Assembly: GCA_947631395.1 (NCBI GenBank)
Contig: CANRLF010000010.1
Coordinates: 1-64,000, forward strand
Source of the DNA: an uncultured Oscillospiraceae bacterium
GTDB taxonomy: Bacteria > Bacillota > Clostridia > Oscillospirales > Oscillospiraceae
Direction of reading: 5' to 3'
DNA: 64,000 bases
The notes under the pieces were generated by a model. The model ran no database searches and had not been told where the DNA came from. It saw only the letters and a program-made list of their open reading frames with translations. The translations under genes were made by a program, and so were the position numbers. Positions 25,415 to 35,619 of the stretch are shown here, one piece after another; within the stretch, counting starts at the first letter, position 1, and each line of letters starts with the position of its first letter.

Positions 25415-26475
25415 TATTCCTCCGCCCCTTTCAATTTCTCCGCCTGATCCGCCGTTATAAGGGCGTCGATGAGCTCATCCAGCGCCCCGTTCATTATCTG
25501 GTCTATCTTATATAGCGTCAGGTTTATCCTGTGGTCCGTGACTCTCCCCTGTGGGAAGTTATACGTCCGAATGCGCTCGGAGCGGTCGCCGCTCCCCACC
25601 TGGCTTTTCCGCTCGGCGGCCACTGCGGCGTCCCGCTTTTTTCTCTCCGCGTCCGCCAGTCTCGATGCCAGTATCTTCATGGCCCTGTCCTTGTTTTTAT
25701 ATTGGCTCCGCTCGTCCTGGCACTCCACCACCGTCCCGGTGGGTATGTGTGTTATGCGTATGGCCGACTCCGTCTTGTTTACCTTCTGTCCCCCCGCCCC
25801 GGTGGAGCGGAAGGTGTCTATCTGAAGGTCCGCGGGGTTTATCTCAAACTCCACCTCCTCCAGCTCCGGTAGCACCGCCACGGTGACGGCGCTGGTCTGT
25901 ATCCGCCCGGAGGACTCGGTCACCGGCACTCTCTGCACCCTGTGTACGCCCGACTCGAATTTAAGTCTCGAGTAGGCCCCCGCCCCCTCCACGATGAAGC
26001 TTATCTCCTTGATCCCCCCGAGCTCCGTCTCGTTTATATAAGCTATCTGCGTCCTCCAGCGCCTCGCCTCGGCGTACATGGAGTACATCCTGAAAAGATC
26101 CGACGCGAAAAGGGCCGACTCCTCCCCGCCCACGCCGCCGCGGATCTCGATTATGACGTTCCGCTCGTCGTTGGGGTCCTTCGGTAGCAGGAGTATCTTC
26201 AGCTCCTCCGCGGCCTCGTCCAGCCCACGTCTCGCGTCCTCCAGCTCCTCCCTTGCCATCTCCCCCAGCTCCGGGTCGGACAGCAGCTGCCGGGCCTCGT
26301 CGCATCTCTCGCTAATATCCCGCCAACGCCGGTAGCCCTCCACCACGGGCTTCAGCTCCTTCAGCTCCCTGGCGGCCCTGGCGTAGGCGTCAGGATTTGA
26401 GTACACCTCCGGACGCTCAAGGCTCTCAGACACCTCGATATACTTTTTTTCGATCTCAGCCAGCTTCTCAAACAT
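25414..26475 (-). CDS. prfA: Peptide chain release factor 1
   Basis: A 353-residue class I release factor that ends translation at UAA and UAG. The PxT codon-reading motif is RVPVTES (about 184-190), which separates it from RF2, and the hydrolysis motif GGQ is in [14 protein letters not shown] (about 226). A coiled-coil N-terminal domain covers about 1-100. The length is normal for RF1. It heads the minus-strand operon prfA-DUF6054-tsaC-coaE-M18 peptidase-tepA. The N-glutamine methyltransferase gene prmC, often adjacent, is not seen here. Confidence 0.96.
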   Translation of the reverse strand: MFEKLAEIEKKYIEVSESLERPEVYSNPDAYARAARELKELKPVVEGYRRWRDISERCDEARQLLSDPELGEMAREELEDARRGLDEAAEELKILLLPKDPNDERNVIIEIRGGVGGEESALFASDLFRMYSMYAEARRWRTQIAYINETELGGIKEISFIVEGAGAYSRLKFESGVHRVQRVPVTESSGRIQTSAVTVAVLPELEEVEFEINPADLQIDTFRSTGAGGQKVNKTESAIRITHIPTGTVVECQDERSQYKNKDRAMKILASRLADAERKKRDAAVAAERKSQVGSGDRSERIRTYNFPQGRVTDHRINLTLYKIDQIMNGALDELIDALITADQAEKLKGAEE

Positions 26476-26606
26476 ACGGCGGCTCCTTTATGGGATTTAC
26501 CATACTATATCACCTTTCCGCCAAAAAGTAAACCCGTGGAGGGCTCTCTCATTTTTCTCTCCACATTTTCGCCTTTTCGTGTTACAATGTCTGTGAGGTG
26601 ATAAAA

Positions 26607-27275
26607 TTGGCCAGGATACTTATCGTTGAGGACGACAGTAGCATCGTCACCAACCTCACGGAGTTTTTACGTGGCGAGGGCTTTGAGGCCGACGCCGTGG
26701 GCTCCGTGGGCGACGCCCTTCTGAGGGCCTGTGAGGGCTACGACCTCGCCCTTCTGGACGTGGGCCTTCCCGACGGCAACGGGTTCTCCCTGTGCTCGGA
26801 GCTCAAGTCCCGCTTTGATCTGCCCGTCATATTCCTCACCGCCTCCGGCGATGAGTTCTCCGTTGTCACGGGCCTGGAGCTCGGCGCCGACGACTACATC
26901 GCCAAGCCCTTCCGCCCCCGGGAGCTCGTCAGCCGCATCCGCTCTGTCCTCCGCCGGTCCGGCAAGGCCCTCTCCGTCATCGAGCTCGAGGACCTGCGCG
27001 TGGACACCGAGAAGGCCCAGGTGACGAAGGCCGGCCGTGAGATACCCCTTTCCGCCCTTGAATATAAGCTCCTCCTCGTATTTTTAAATAACCGTGGCCT
27101 TGTGCTCAGCCGCTCAAAGCTATTGGAGGAGATATGGGACGCCGCCGGTGATTTCGTCAACGACAACACCCTCACGGTCTATATAAAGCGCCTTCGTGAC
27201 AAGATAGAGGACGACCCGGCTGAGCCCAAGATCATCCTCACCGTCCGGGGCCTGGGGTATAAGGTGGGTCAGTGA
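26607..27275 (+). CDS. OmpR-family response regulator
   Basis: A 222-residue regulator with a receiver domain (acidic VEDD near 7-10, phospho-acceptor Asp51 in LLDVGLPDG, Lys in AKPF at about 99) and a winged-helix OmpR/PhoB DNA-binding domain (about 125-220, VNDNTLTVYIKRLRDKIE). I place the start at TTG 26607 because GAGGTGAT lies at the right distance; a GTG at 26598 is the alternative but overlaps that site. It overlaps the histidine kinase gene (TGATG). It probably binds the dyad or direct repeats before the ABC genes at 28301-28341. Confidence 0.93.
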   Translation: MARILIVEDDSSIVTNLTEFLRGEGFEADAVGSVGDALLRACEGYDLALLDVGLPDGNGFSLCSELKSRFDLPVIFLTASGDEFSVVTGLELGADDYIAKPFRPRELVSRIRSVLRRSGKALSVIELEDLRVDTEKAQVTKAGREIPLSALEYKLLLVFLNNRGLVLSRSKLLEEIWDAAGDFVNDNTLTVYIKRLRDKIEDDPAEPKIILTVRGLGYKVGQ

Positions 27276-28282
27276 TGAAGCTTATGAGAAACGCCGGCTT
27301 TCGCCGTGACACCCTTGCTTTTCTCCTTATCTGGGCTGCCGCGTCCATAGCCTGCTTTTGTGTATCCGACGCCGCCGGTATAGCCGCCTTAGCGACGGGA
27401 GCTCTACTGCTTCTCTGGCACATCATCGCGTCCCGTCGCCGCTATAAGCAGATGGCCGACCTTGCCGGCGAGCTTGACAGGATCCTCCACGGCTATGAAA
27501 GCTACGACCTGGACCGTTTTTCCGAGGGTGAGCTGTCCATTTTGCAGTCGGAGCTTTCAAAGCTCATCGTGGCGCTTCGCAGTCAGTCTGACGAGCTTAA
27601 AAATGACAAGCACCGTCTGGCCGACTCCATGGCCGACATATCCCACCAGCTCAAAACTCCCCTCACCAGCATAAACCTGGCCCTCGCCATGCTCGCCTCC
27701 CCTGACACAGGCTTTGAGCGGCGCGCGGAGCTCACCCGGGATATATCCCGGTCCCTCAGCCGCCTTGAGTGGCTCGTCTCGGCCCTTTTGAAAATAAGCC
27801 GCCTTGACGCCGGCATGGCCGAGCTCGCCCCCCGTCCCGTGACCCTCCGTGAGCTCACTGACGCCGCCGCGTCCCCCCTCGCCATCGCCCTCGAGGTCCG
27901 CGGCGTGGAGCTCCGGACCGATGTGGATCGCTCCGGTACCGTTACCGTGGACCCGGCCTGGTGCGCCGAGGCGCTGGGGAACATCCTTAAAAACTGCATG
28001 GAGCACACCCCCTCCGGCGGGGCCGTCACCGTCACCGGCCGCGTCACCCCCATATTCGCCGAGCTCACCGTCCGTGACACCGGCCCCGGCTTTGACGCGT
28101 CCGAGCTTCCCTATGTATTCGAGCGTTTCTACCGCGGCAAAAACTCCGACGCCCAGTCCTCCGGCATCGGCCTTGCCCTGGCCCGGTCCATAATCCGCTC
28201 CTCCGGCGGCACCGTGAAGGCCGAGAACGCCCCCGGCGGCGGGGCCTGCTTCACAATACGCTTTTATAAAGGAGCGGTCTGA
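27275..28282 (+). CDS. Sensor histidine kinase
   Basis: A 335-residue kinase with two close transmembrane helices (about 13-31 and 33-51) and almost no extracellular loop, like the intramembrane-sensing kinases of the BceS type. The phosphorylated His124 lies in ADISHQLKTPLTSI. The ATP-binding domain has NILKNCMEHTP (N-box), DTGPGFD (G1) and SSGIGLALA (G2). The ATG at 27275 overlaps the regulator stop. Kinases with this layout often sense through a partner ABC transporter, and one follows directly. Confidence 0.93.
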   Translation: MKLMRNAGFRRDTLAFLLIWAAASIACFCVSDAAGIAALATGALLLLWHIIASRRRYKQMADLAGELDRILHGYESYDLDRFSEGELSILQSELSKLIVALRSQSDELKNDKHRLADSMADISHQLKTPLTSINLALAMLASPDTGFERRAELTRDISRSLSRLEWLVSALLKISRLDAGMAELAPRPVTLRELTDAAASPLAIALEVRGVELRTDVDRSGTVTVDPAWCAEALGNILKNCMEHTPSGGAVTVTGRVTPIFAELTVRDTGPGFDASELPYVFERFYRGKNSDAQSSGIGLALARSIIRSSGGTVKAENAPGGGACFTIRFYKGAV

Positions 28283-28297
28283 TGCCGCTCCTTTTTT
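28271..28297 (+). terminator. Terminator overlapping the kinase stop codon
   Basis: GGAGCGG/CCGCTCC stem with a seven-base loop and TTTTTT. The TGA of the kinase gene lies in the loop. It separates the two-component genes from the ABC genes. Confidence 0.85.
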
Positions 28298-28300
28298 CGA

Positions 28301-28347
28301 TTATTACAAAACTGTAATAATAAAGTCACCCGAAAGTCACCTTGACT
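28301..28347 (+). promoter_or_regulatory. Candidate operator and promoter region of the ABC transporter genes
   Basis: Three elements are visible. A near-perfect dyad TTATTACA-AAAC-TGTAATAA lies at 28301-28320. A direct repeat AAAGTCACC occurs twice (28322-28330 and 28333-28341, 11-base period, typical for OmpR-type sites). TTGACT at 28342-28347 could be a -35 element; no clear -10 is seen. The region lies 43 to 89 bases before the ATPase start. Confidence 0.5.
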
Positions 28348-28389
28348 TATTAAAATATCCCCGTAACACTTGAAAAAGGAGAATTTCTC

Positions 28390-29073
28390 ATGGAAATTTT
28401 ACGGGTGGAAAATCTCACAAAGGTATACGGCTCCGGCGACAACACGGTAAAGGCCCTGGACGGGGTGAGCTTTTCCGTGGAAAAGGGCCAGTTCTTAGCC
28501 ATAATCGGCCCCTCCGGCTCCGGCAAATCCACGCTCCTGCACATTTTAGGCGGCGTGGACTACCCCACCTCCGGCAAGGTCTACATGGACGGCCAGGACG
28601 TCTACCGGAAAAGCGAGGAACAGCTGGCCGTGTTCCGCCGCCGTGAGGTGGGGCTCATCTACCAGTTTTATAACCTCATCCCCGTGCTGAACGTCCGGGA
28701 GAACATAACCCTCCCCGTCCTCATGGACGGCCGTCGGGTGAACGAGGAGCGCCTTTCGGAGCTTTTGGAGATACTTGGCCTCACCGGCCGTGAAAAGCAC
28801 CTTCCAAACCAGCTCTCCGGCGGCCAGCAGCAGCGTGTCAGCATCGGCAGGGCCCTGATGAACGCCCCCGCGGTTGTCCTGGCCGACGAGCCCACGGGAA
28901 ACCTGGACTCCAAAAACTCCCAGGACATCGTGGACCTTCTGAAGCTCTCCAACAAAAAATACGACCAGACCCTCATCGTCATAACCCACGACGAGAACAT
29001 CGCCCTCCAGGCCGACAGGGTCATCGCCATAGAGGACGGCCGTATAGTGCGTGACGAGGAGCTGAGAAAATGA
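28390..29073 (+). CDS. ABC transporter ATP-binding protein (BceA-like)
   Basis: A 227-residue ATPase with Walker [10 protein letters not shown] (about 39-47), Q-loop in IYQFYNLIP, signature LSGGQQQR, Walker [13 protein letters not shown] and H-loop VITHD. It belongs to the MacB/LolD/BceA group. AAAAGGAG precedes the ATG. The permease gene overlaps its end (ATGA). Together with the upstream two-component genes it forms the regulator-kinase-ATPase-permease order of Bce-type modules that sense and resist cell-wall-active peptides. Confidence 0.95.
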   Translation: MEILRVENLTKVYGSGDNTVKALDGVSFSVEKGQFLAIIGPSGSGKSTLLHILGGVDYPTSGKVYMDGQDVYRKSEEQLAVFRRREVGLIYQFYNLIPVLNVRENITLPVLMDGRRVNEERLSELLEILGLTGREKHLPNQLSGGQQQRVSIGRALMNAPAVVLADEPTGNLDSKNSQDIVDLLKLSNKKYDQTLIVITHDENIALQADRVIAIEDGRIVRDEELRK

Positions 29074-31718
29074 GTATATTTTCAAAGGTCACCCTCAAGA
29101 CGCTGAAGAAGAATAAGACCCGCACCATCGTGACCGTCGTGGGCATAATCCTCTCCGCCGCCATGATAACCGCCGTGACCAGCAGTATCTCCAGCTTCGA
29201 GCGGTATTTGCAGGACGTCATGGTGGCCCGTGAGGGCCTTTGGCACGGCTCTTTTTGCTACATGCCCGCCTCGGATAAGGATCGCCTGGAGGCGGACGGG
29301 CGGGTCGACTCCGCCGCCTACGCCCAGATCATGGGTTACAGCCGCGTGAGTGATAACGCTGAGTCCCACTACCCGTATCTCTACGTCCTGGGCGCGGACG
29401 AGACGTTTTTTGAGCGTATGCCCGTTAACGTCACCGAGGGCCGCCTCCCGGAAAAGCCGGACGAGATAGTCCTCCGCCACGGCCAGGCCGGGGATACGCG
29501 GGTGAAAATAGGCGACACCGTCACCCTGCCGATGGGCGACAGGCTCCTTGACGGGAAAATACTCGACACCTACGATAACTATGACATGGACGAGGAGCTC
29601 CGCGTAAACCTCACCCGTACCTACACCGTGGTGGGCTACATGTCAAGGCCCGATTACGAGGACTACGGCCTCCCCGGCCAGATGGCCCTGACATACTGGG
29701 ACAGCGAGTACGACGCGCCCTACCTTGAGAGCTGGTTCCTTCTGAAGAACCCCAAGGACATATTCCACTTCCAGGCGGATTTCCCCGCCGGAGCTTATAA
29801 GTCCAAGGACAATTCAAGCTACCTCACCACCCTCGGCATCGTCAGGTACGATAGCTTCTACACCGTGCTATACAGCCTCGGGGCCATACTCATCTTCCTC
29901 ATAATGTTCGGCTCCGTGTCCTTAATCTACAACGCCTTCTCCATCTCCGTGGCCGAGAGGACAAAGCAGTTCGGCCTTCTCCGGTCCGTGGGGGCCACAA
30001 AAAAGCAGATACGCCGCATGGTCTTTACCGAGGCCGTCACCGTCAGCGCCATCGGCATACCCCTGGGCATACTCTCCGGCATACTTGGCATGACCGTGAC
30101 CTTCCACTTCATCGGTGGGGACCTGTCCCGGATGTTCGACACCGACACCAGCGTGGTGCTCCATATGCACGTCACGCTCCTTGCCGTTCTCTCCGCCGCC
30201 GTCATCGGCTTTGTCACGGTCCTCATATCCGCCTGGGTCCCATCCCGCCGGGCCATGAAGATCTCCGCCATTGAGGCCATACGCCAGTCAAACGACGTGT
30301 CCGTAAAGCGCCGTGAGGTCCGTACCTCCCCCCTCACCTACAAGCTCTTCGGCCTTGAGGGTGCCATCGCCTCAAAGCACTTCAAGCGCAACCGCAAGCG
30401 TTACCGGGCAACCGTAGTAAGCCTCTTCATGTCCGTGGTGCTCTTCATCTCCGCCAGCTCCTTCTGCCGTTACCTCACGGACGCGGTGGAGGACGCCTTT
30501 AAGGATTACGACCACGACTTGGAGTATTATCACTACCGCGGCACTCTGGACCACCTGACCGACCCCATAGGCTCCGAAAATCTCGGCCTTCTCTCCTTCG
30601 CCATCTCAAGCTCAAATTCCGTCTCTGAGGTCTCGGCTATGAAGGAGGTAAGAAGCGTCCGCGCCCTTTTGGACGTTGACGACATCCCCGAGGATACCCG
30701 TCGCTCCATACCTACCTCCCCCTATTTCACCACCCCGGTCTATATTTTCGGCGTTGAGGACGAGACTTACCGCAAATATCTCGCCGCCCACGGCCTTTCG
30801 GAGGCTGAGTACATGGGCGTGCACCCCAAGGTGGTGGTCAGGGCCACAAAGAGATATTTTAACAGCGACGCCGGGCGCATGGAGCGCATGGACTTTCTCC
30901 GAAAGGACGCCCGCAGTATAAGCTTCATCCCCGATGATCAGTGGAGCGCGGTCGATGACGCCATCTCCGACGGTCACGCCAACGGCCAGGACGATGATGA
31001 GATCCGCGAGAATGTAGACGCCCTCGTCGCCCCTTACGTCAACACCTATGAGATAGGCTATATGACTGACGAGCTCATTTTTGGCCTCAACGGCAACAAT
31101 GGCAAGGGCTACATGTGCGTGCTCATGCCCCTCAGCGAGGCCATCAGGATAGACGAATCCGGAGAGTCTATCAGCCTGTACATCAACATGTCAGACCCCG
31201 CCCGTGGCGTGGAGGACATCGTAAACAGCGCCAAGGCCGCCGGATTTGACATCAGCAAGGACGAGTTTTACAACGTCTACGAGCGCACCGCCAACCAGCG
31301 GGCCCTGATAACCGTCATCAACGTCATAAGCTACGGCTTTATAATCCTCATCTCCGCCATCGCCGCCCTCAACGTGTTCAACACCATATCAACCAACGTC
31401 CTCCTGCGCCGCCGTGAGTTCGCCATGCTCCGGTCCGTGGGCATGACCAACCGCGGCTTTAACAAGATGATGAACTTTGAGTGCATCCTCTACGGCACAA
31501 AATCCCTGATCTTCGGCGTCCCCGCCGCCTTCGCCCTCACCTACCTCATGTTCCGCTCCGTAAACGAGGGCGTCGAGACCTCCTTCTACCTCCCCTGGTC
31601 CGCCGTAGCCATCGCCATCGGTAGCGTCTTTTTAGTAGTATTCGCCACCATGATGTACTCCATGACCATCATAAAACGCGACAACCCCGTGGAGGCCATG
31701 AAAAACGAGGTCATATAA
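29070..31718 (+). CDS. FtsX-type ABC permease of the two-component-linked transporter
   Basis: An 882-residue permease. It has an N-terminal helix (about 18-38), a first extracytoplasmic domain, an FtsX core with helices about 275-400 ([17 protein letters not shown]), another helix near 450, a large extracytoplasmic domain (about 470-745) rich in Asp, Tyr and Arg, and a C-terminal FtsX core (about 745-875, with [18 protein letters not shown]). This is the two-FtsX MacB-like order rather than the ten-helix BceB topology, although the genetic context is Bce-like. The start overlaps the ATPase stop. Confidence 0.92.
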   Translation: MSIFSKVTLKTLKKNKTRTIVTVVGIILSAAMITAVTSSISSFERYLQDVMVAREGLWHGSFCYMPASDKDRLEADGRVDSAAYAQIMGYSRVSDNAESHYPYLYVLGADETFFERMPVNVTEGRLPEKPDEIVLRHGQAGDTRVKIGDTVTLPMGDRLLDGKILDTYDNYDMDEELRVNLTRTYTVVGYMSRPDYEDYGLPGQMALTYWDSEYDAPYLESWFLLKNPKDIFHFQADFPAGAYKSKDNSSYLTTLGIVRYDSFYTVLYSLGAILIFLIMFGSVSLIYNAFSISVAERTKQFGLLRSVGATKKQIRRMVFTEAVTVSAIGIPLGILSGILGMTVTFHFIGGDLSRMFDTDTSVVLHMHVTLLAVLSAAVIGFVTVLISAWVPSRRAMKISAIEAIRQSNDVSVKRREVRTSPLTYKLFGLEGAIASKHFKRNRKRYRATVVSLFMSVVLFISASSFCRYLTDAVEDAFKDYDHDLEYYHYRGTLDHLTDPIGSENLGLLSFAISSSNSVSEVSAMKEVRSVRALLDVDDIPEDTRRSIPTSPYFTTPVYIFGVEDETYRKYLAAHGLSEAEYMGVHPKVVVRATKRYFNSDAGRMERMDFLRKDARSISFIPDDQWSAVDDAISDGHANGQDDDEIRENVDALVAPYVNTYEIGYMTDELIFGLNGNNGKGYMCVLMPLSEAIRIDESGESISLYINMSDPARGVEDIVNSAKAAGFDISKDEFYNVYERTANQRALITVINVISYGFIILISAIAALNVFNTISTNVLLRRREFAMLRSVGMTNRGFNKMMNFECILYGTKSLIFGVPAAFALTYLMFRSVNEGVETSFYLPWSAVAIAIGSVFLVVFATMMYSMTIIKRDNPVEAMKNEVI

Positions 31719-31740
31719 AGCTCAAAAAAGCAAAGTTACA

Positions 31741-31775
31741 CTTAACCGCCTCTTCTTCGCAAAGAGGCGGTTAAG
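31741..31775 (+). terminator. Palindrome after the ABC permease gene
   Basis: A perfect 14-bp stem CTTAACCGCCTCTT/AAGAGGCGGTTAAG with a seven-base loop, 22 bases after the permease stop. It lacks a T tract, so termination is likely but not certain. It borders the IS200-type element on its left side. Confidence 0.65.
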
Positions 31776-31796
31776 CTTGTCAAAAACCAGTCAAAA

Positions 31797-32474
31797 CCTC
31801 CGGCTAAGCCGGAGGCTTGAATAGCCCTAAAAGGGCATAATACAGGCAAAGCCCCTAAAGGGGCGCCGAAAGGATTGCCGACCGCATTTCTTTCTCCGGC
31901 TGCCCCTCAAGGGGCGGGTCTTTGCCCTCTTGTTCTCGCGACCCGTAAACGGATCCACGTACTCCTTAATACTCATCTGATCCGCCAGCTCGTCCTCTCT
32001 TAATTGGTTCCTGATGTACTCCTGGACTTGCTTCTTGTTCCTTCCTACTGTGTCCACGTAGTACCCTCTCGCCCAGAAGTGACGGTTCCCATACTTGTAC
32101 TTTATTACGAAGATCATCAGACTGCTCTTTCCCTTCAGATACCCCATCACCTGGGACACACTGTACTTCGGAGGGATACTCACAAGCATGTAGATATGAT
32201 CCGGACACAGCTCTGCCTCGATGATCTCTATCCCCTTTTGCTGGCACAGTTGTCTAAGAATTTTCCCTATATCCACCTTTATCTCTCTGTATATGACCTG
32301 CCTGCGAAACTTCGGTGCAAACACAATGTGATATTGACATCTCCATGTCGTATGTTCTAAACTATTTATGTCCTTATCTTTCACGATAAGACCTCCCTGT
32401 TTTTGTAGTTGTGCGGTCGGCAAACCACCTCTACTTTAACAGGGAGCTTTTTCTTCCCCCAGCATAGCCGGGGG
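31797..32474 (-). mobile_element. IS200/IS605-type insertion sequence, degenerate, tnpA only
   Basis: The element consists of one tnpA gene flanked by subterminal hairpins. The left hairpin is at 31797-31815 (CCTCCGGCT/AGCCGGAGG). The right one is at 32456-32474 (CCCCC...GGGGG). This is the usual layout of IS200-group elements, which move as single-stranded DNA without terminal inverted repeats or target duplications. The exact ends cannot be fixed. No tnpB/IscB-type gene is present. The transposase has lost key residues (see tnpA), so it is probably immobile by itself. Confidence 0.8.
31827..32384 (-). CDS. tnpA: IS200/IS605 TnpA transposase, probably inactive
   Basis: A 185-residue Y1 (HUH) transposase; the family cuts and joins single-stranded DNA through one Tyr. 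The fold signature (TTWRCQYHIVFAPKFRR, YYVDTVGRNKK and the catalytic Tyr in QEYIRNQ) is intact. The HUH metal motif reads HIY instead of HIH (PDHIYMLV). About four residues are missing after LMIF, where relatives have DRHANL. The start is taken as GTG 32384 after AGGGAGGTC. The C-terminus beyond VDPFTG runs into Arg-rich sequence from the element end, longer than normal. This fits a decaying copy. Confidence 0.85.
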   Translation of the reverse strand: MKDKDINSLEHTTWRCQYHIVFAPKFRRQVIYREIKVDIGKILRQLCQQKGIEIIEAELCPDHIYMLVSIPPKYSVSQVMGYLKGKSSLMIFVIKYKYGNRHFWARGYYVDTVGRNKKQVQEYIRNQLREDELADQMSIKEYVDPFTGRENKRAKTRPLRGSRRKKCGRQSFRRPFRGFACIMPF

Positions 32475-32500
32475 TTTACTTTGCTTGTCGCAATCAGATG

Positions 32501-32716
32501 ATTTTCGCAGCGACATGCGCGTCGCGAAAATTACCTTTTGTTTTGCGGAGTGTATGACCCTCCGGGTCATGCGCGCAGCAAAACAGCAGGACCCGGGATT
32601 TGAAATTCTAATTTCAAATCCCGGGTCCGCACGTTCCCCCTTATCGGGAAAAGGCCGTCAGGCCTTTTCCCGACAGTCTTTCAGGGCGTCCCCAAATCTC
32701 GGGGACGCCCTGAAAG
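32501..32716. repeat. Array of five consecutive palindromes
   Basis: The 270 bases between the IS element and the lipoprotein gene hold no gene but five stems in a row. They are 32501-32531 (ATTTTCGC.../...GAAAAT), 32541-32583 (TTTTGC...GCAAAA enclosing ATGACCC/GGGTCAT), 32590-32627 (17-bp perfect stem, loop TCTA), 32644-32673 (TCGGGAAAAGGCC stem) and 32678-32716 (16-bp perfect stem). The first and fourth recur at 38191-38268. The fourth and the sequence AAAACAGCAGGACCC recur at 8721-8773. The last stem lies 27 bases after the stop of the gene ending at 32744. None has a T tract. Confidence 0.85.
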
Positions 32717-32743
32717 CTATGTGATTAAACCTGGAGGAAACCC

Positions 32744-33730
32744 TTATTTTTCGTCCCCGTCGGAGCTTTCATCCCGGCGTGACCTTCTCTTTTTCACGCT
32801 CCTGACGGCGATGACCGTCACCACCGCCACCGGCACCGCCAGGACCGCTATCACCGGCAGGGCCGCCACCGCGCCCCGGAAGAAGCTCTTAAAGAAGCTC
32901 CCCAGTGACTTCAGGCTGTTTCGGAAGCCGTCGCCCACCTGCTGCCAGTAGCTCCTGTTGGGCTCCACCACCTTGGTGTACTCCTGCACCTCCCTGACCG
33001 TCACGTCCAGTGTGCTGTAATCCACATCGTTCTGCCAGCCCCTCAGCGTGGTCTCGCAGGACTCTATCTCATAGCGCACCTGTGACAGCCGCGACTCCAC
33101 CTCGATCATCTCCGATACCGTCTCGCACTTCGCCAGTATCTCCATAAGGCGCTCCTGCTCGATGGTATAGGCGTCGAGCCTCGACTGTACGTCGTAATAC
33201 CTCTGCGTTATGTTTTCGTTGTAGGTCTCCACGTTCAGCACGAAGCCCACATCCCCCATGGCGTCCCGCATGGCCGTGAAATTCTTCACCGGCACGCGGA
33301 TCGTGTAACGGGCCGTGCGGTAGCTGTTGTAGCCGAAGTACTCCGCCTCATAGCTCTTTCCGGATACGCTGGAGGACTCTAAGAACGCGCCGTACCTGTC
33401 CAGCATGTCGCTCACGGTCCTCACCGCGCCCTCAAAGTCCGTGGTCTCCACGGTCACGCTGGCCGAGTATATCATCTTCTCCGCCAGATCCGCCGTGGGC
33501 TTCGCGGCCGAGGCCGCCTCGTCCATCACGTCGCTCCAGTTGTCCCCGTCCCAGTCACCTGATGGCGCCTCGGGCTCACTCGGGGCGGCGTCCGCGCTGT
33601 TCCCCGGCATGTCCCCGACCCATGGCCTATCGTAGCTGCCATCCGTTTCCGCGCTCTTCGCCCCGCAGGAGCTCAGAGCCAGCGCCAGCGCCAGGATCGC
33701 GGCCAACGCCGCTAAGGTCTTTCTTTTCAT
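32744..33730 (-). CDS. DUF4349 lipoprotein
   Basis: A 328-residue lipoprotein. The signal peptide ends in LALSSCG (lipobox Cys about 22). It is followed by a low-complexity Asp/Ser/Pro region (about 25-75), the DUF4349 core (about 80-255: VTVETTDFEGAVRTVSDML, YTIRVPVKNFTAMRDAM, a long coiled-coil pair and VDYSTLDVTVRE), and a C-terminal transmembrane helix (about 285-308) with a basic tail. Function is unknown; the domain is common in Firmicutes envelope proteins. The start at 33730 has AAAGGATG nine bases upstream; the ATG at 33739 does not. The gene is alone and ends at the palindrome array. Confidence 0.9.
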   Translation of the reverse strand: MKRKTLAALAAILALALALSSCGAKSAETDGSYDRPWVGDMPGNSADAAPSEPEAPSGDWDGDNWSDVMDEAASAAKPTADLAEKMIYSASVTVETTDFEGAVRTVSDMLDRYGAFLESSSVSGKSYEAEYFGYNSYRTARYTIRVPVKNFTAMRDAMGDVGFVLNVETYNENITQRYYDVQSRLDAYTIEQERLMEILAKCETVSEMIEVESRLSQVRYEIESCETTLRGWQNDVDYSTLDVTVREVQEYTKVVEPNRSYWQQVGDGFRNSLKSLGSFFKSFFRGAVAALPVIAVLAVPVAVVTVIAVRSVKKRRSRRDESSDGDEK

Positions 33731-33814
33731 TGGGATCATCCTTTCCGTTTATTTTATCCTCTTGTTTTTTTGACGCTTTAAATGGAAAGAAAGTTCCCTG
33801 TTCCGTGCCAAATT

Positions 33815-35101
<1,287 letters not shown>

Positions 35102-35166
35102 TTAGTATGCCTAAACATCCCACAAATTATCGGCCCTCCGACAGCCCCGGGAAAATTTTTTCAGAA

Positions 35167-35238
35167 ACTACCGCAGTAGTGTTGACAAACGTCCACTACC
35201 GTGGTAGTATATATTCGGGCCCAAACTACCAAAGTCGT
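35167..35238 (+). promoter_or_regulatory. BlaI-type operator boxes over the blaI promoter
   Basis: Three boxes with the ACTAC...GTAGT pattern lie at 35167-35180, 35195-35208 and 35225-35238 (the last imperfect, ending GTCGT). Spacings are 28 and 30 bases, about three helical turns. TTGACA (35182-35187) and TAGTAT (35205-35210) are 17 bases apart and form the promoter, with the middle box between and over the -10. This fits autorepression by the BlaI-like protein. The distance to the eno start leaves joint control possible. Confidence 0.85.
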
Positions 35239-35256
35239 GTAAAGGAGCGTGAACAG

Positions 35257-35616
35257 ATGGACCGCAAGCTTTTTGATTCCGAGATCCGCGTGATGAACGT
35301 CCTCTGGCGTGAGGGGGACGCGACGGCCAAGCACATATCCGACGTTCTAAAGGACCAGGTGGGCTGGAACATGAACACCACCTACACCCTCATCAAGCGT
35401 TGCATCGCCAAGGGCGCCATCGAGCGGCGGGAGCCCAACTTCCTCTGCCACGCCCTTATCCCCAGGGAGGCCGTGCAGGAGGCCGAGACCAACGAGCTCA
35501 TCGGAAAGCTCTATGACGGCGCGCCCGCCAATCTCTTCGCCGCTCTCCTCGGCAAAAAGGCGTTGACGGCTGAGCAGATCGAAAAGCTCAAGTCCATCGT
35601 GGAGGAGTGGGATTAA
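35257..35616 (+). CDS. BlaI/MecI/CopY family transcriptional repressor
   Basis: A 119-residue winged-helix repressor. The family pattern is clear: DSEIRVMNVLWREGDATAKHISDVL (about 6-30), then NTTYTLIKRCIAKGAIERRE (recognition helix and wing, about 39-58), and a C-terminal dimerisation helix with AEQIEKLKSIVEEW. Repressors of this family are usually cut by a cognate BlaR1/MecR1 protease, and such a gene follows three bases after the stop. AAAGGAGCG precedes the ATG. The three operator boxes upstream support self-regulation. No beta-lactamase gene is nearby, so its regulon is something else. Confidence 0.94.
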   Translation: MDRKLFDSEIRVMNVLWREGDATAKHISDVLKDQVGWNMNTTYTLIKRCIAKGAIERREPNFLCHALIPREAVQEAETNELIGKLYDGAPANLFAALLGKKALTAEQIEKLKSIVEEWD

Positions 35617-35619
35617 GCC

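Noticed and set aside
31797-32716. Composite transposon including the palindrome array
   Set aside because: The array stems recur elsewhere without tnpA, and the IS right hairpin ends before the array, so one mobile unit cannot be supported.
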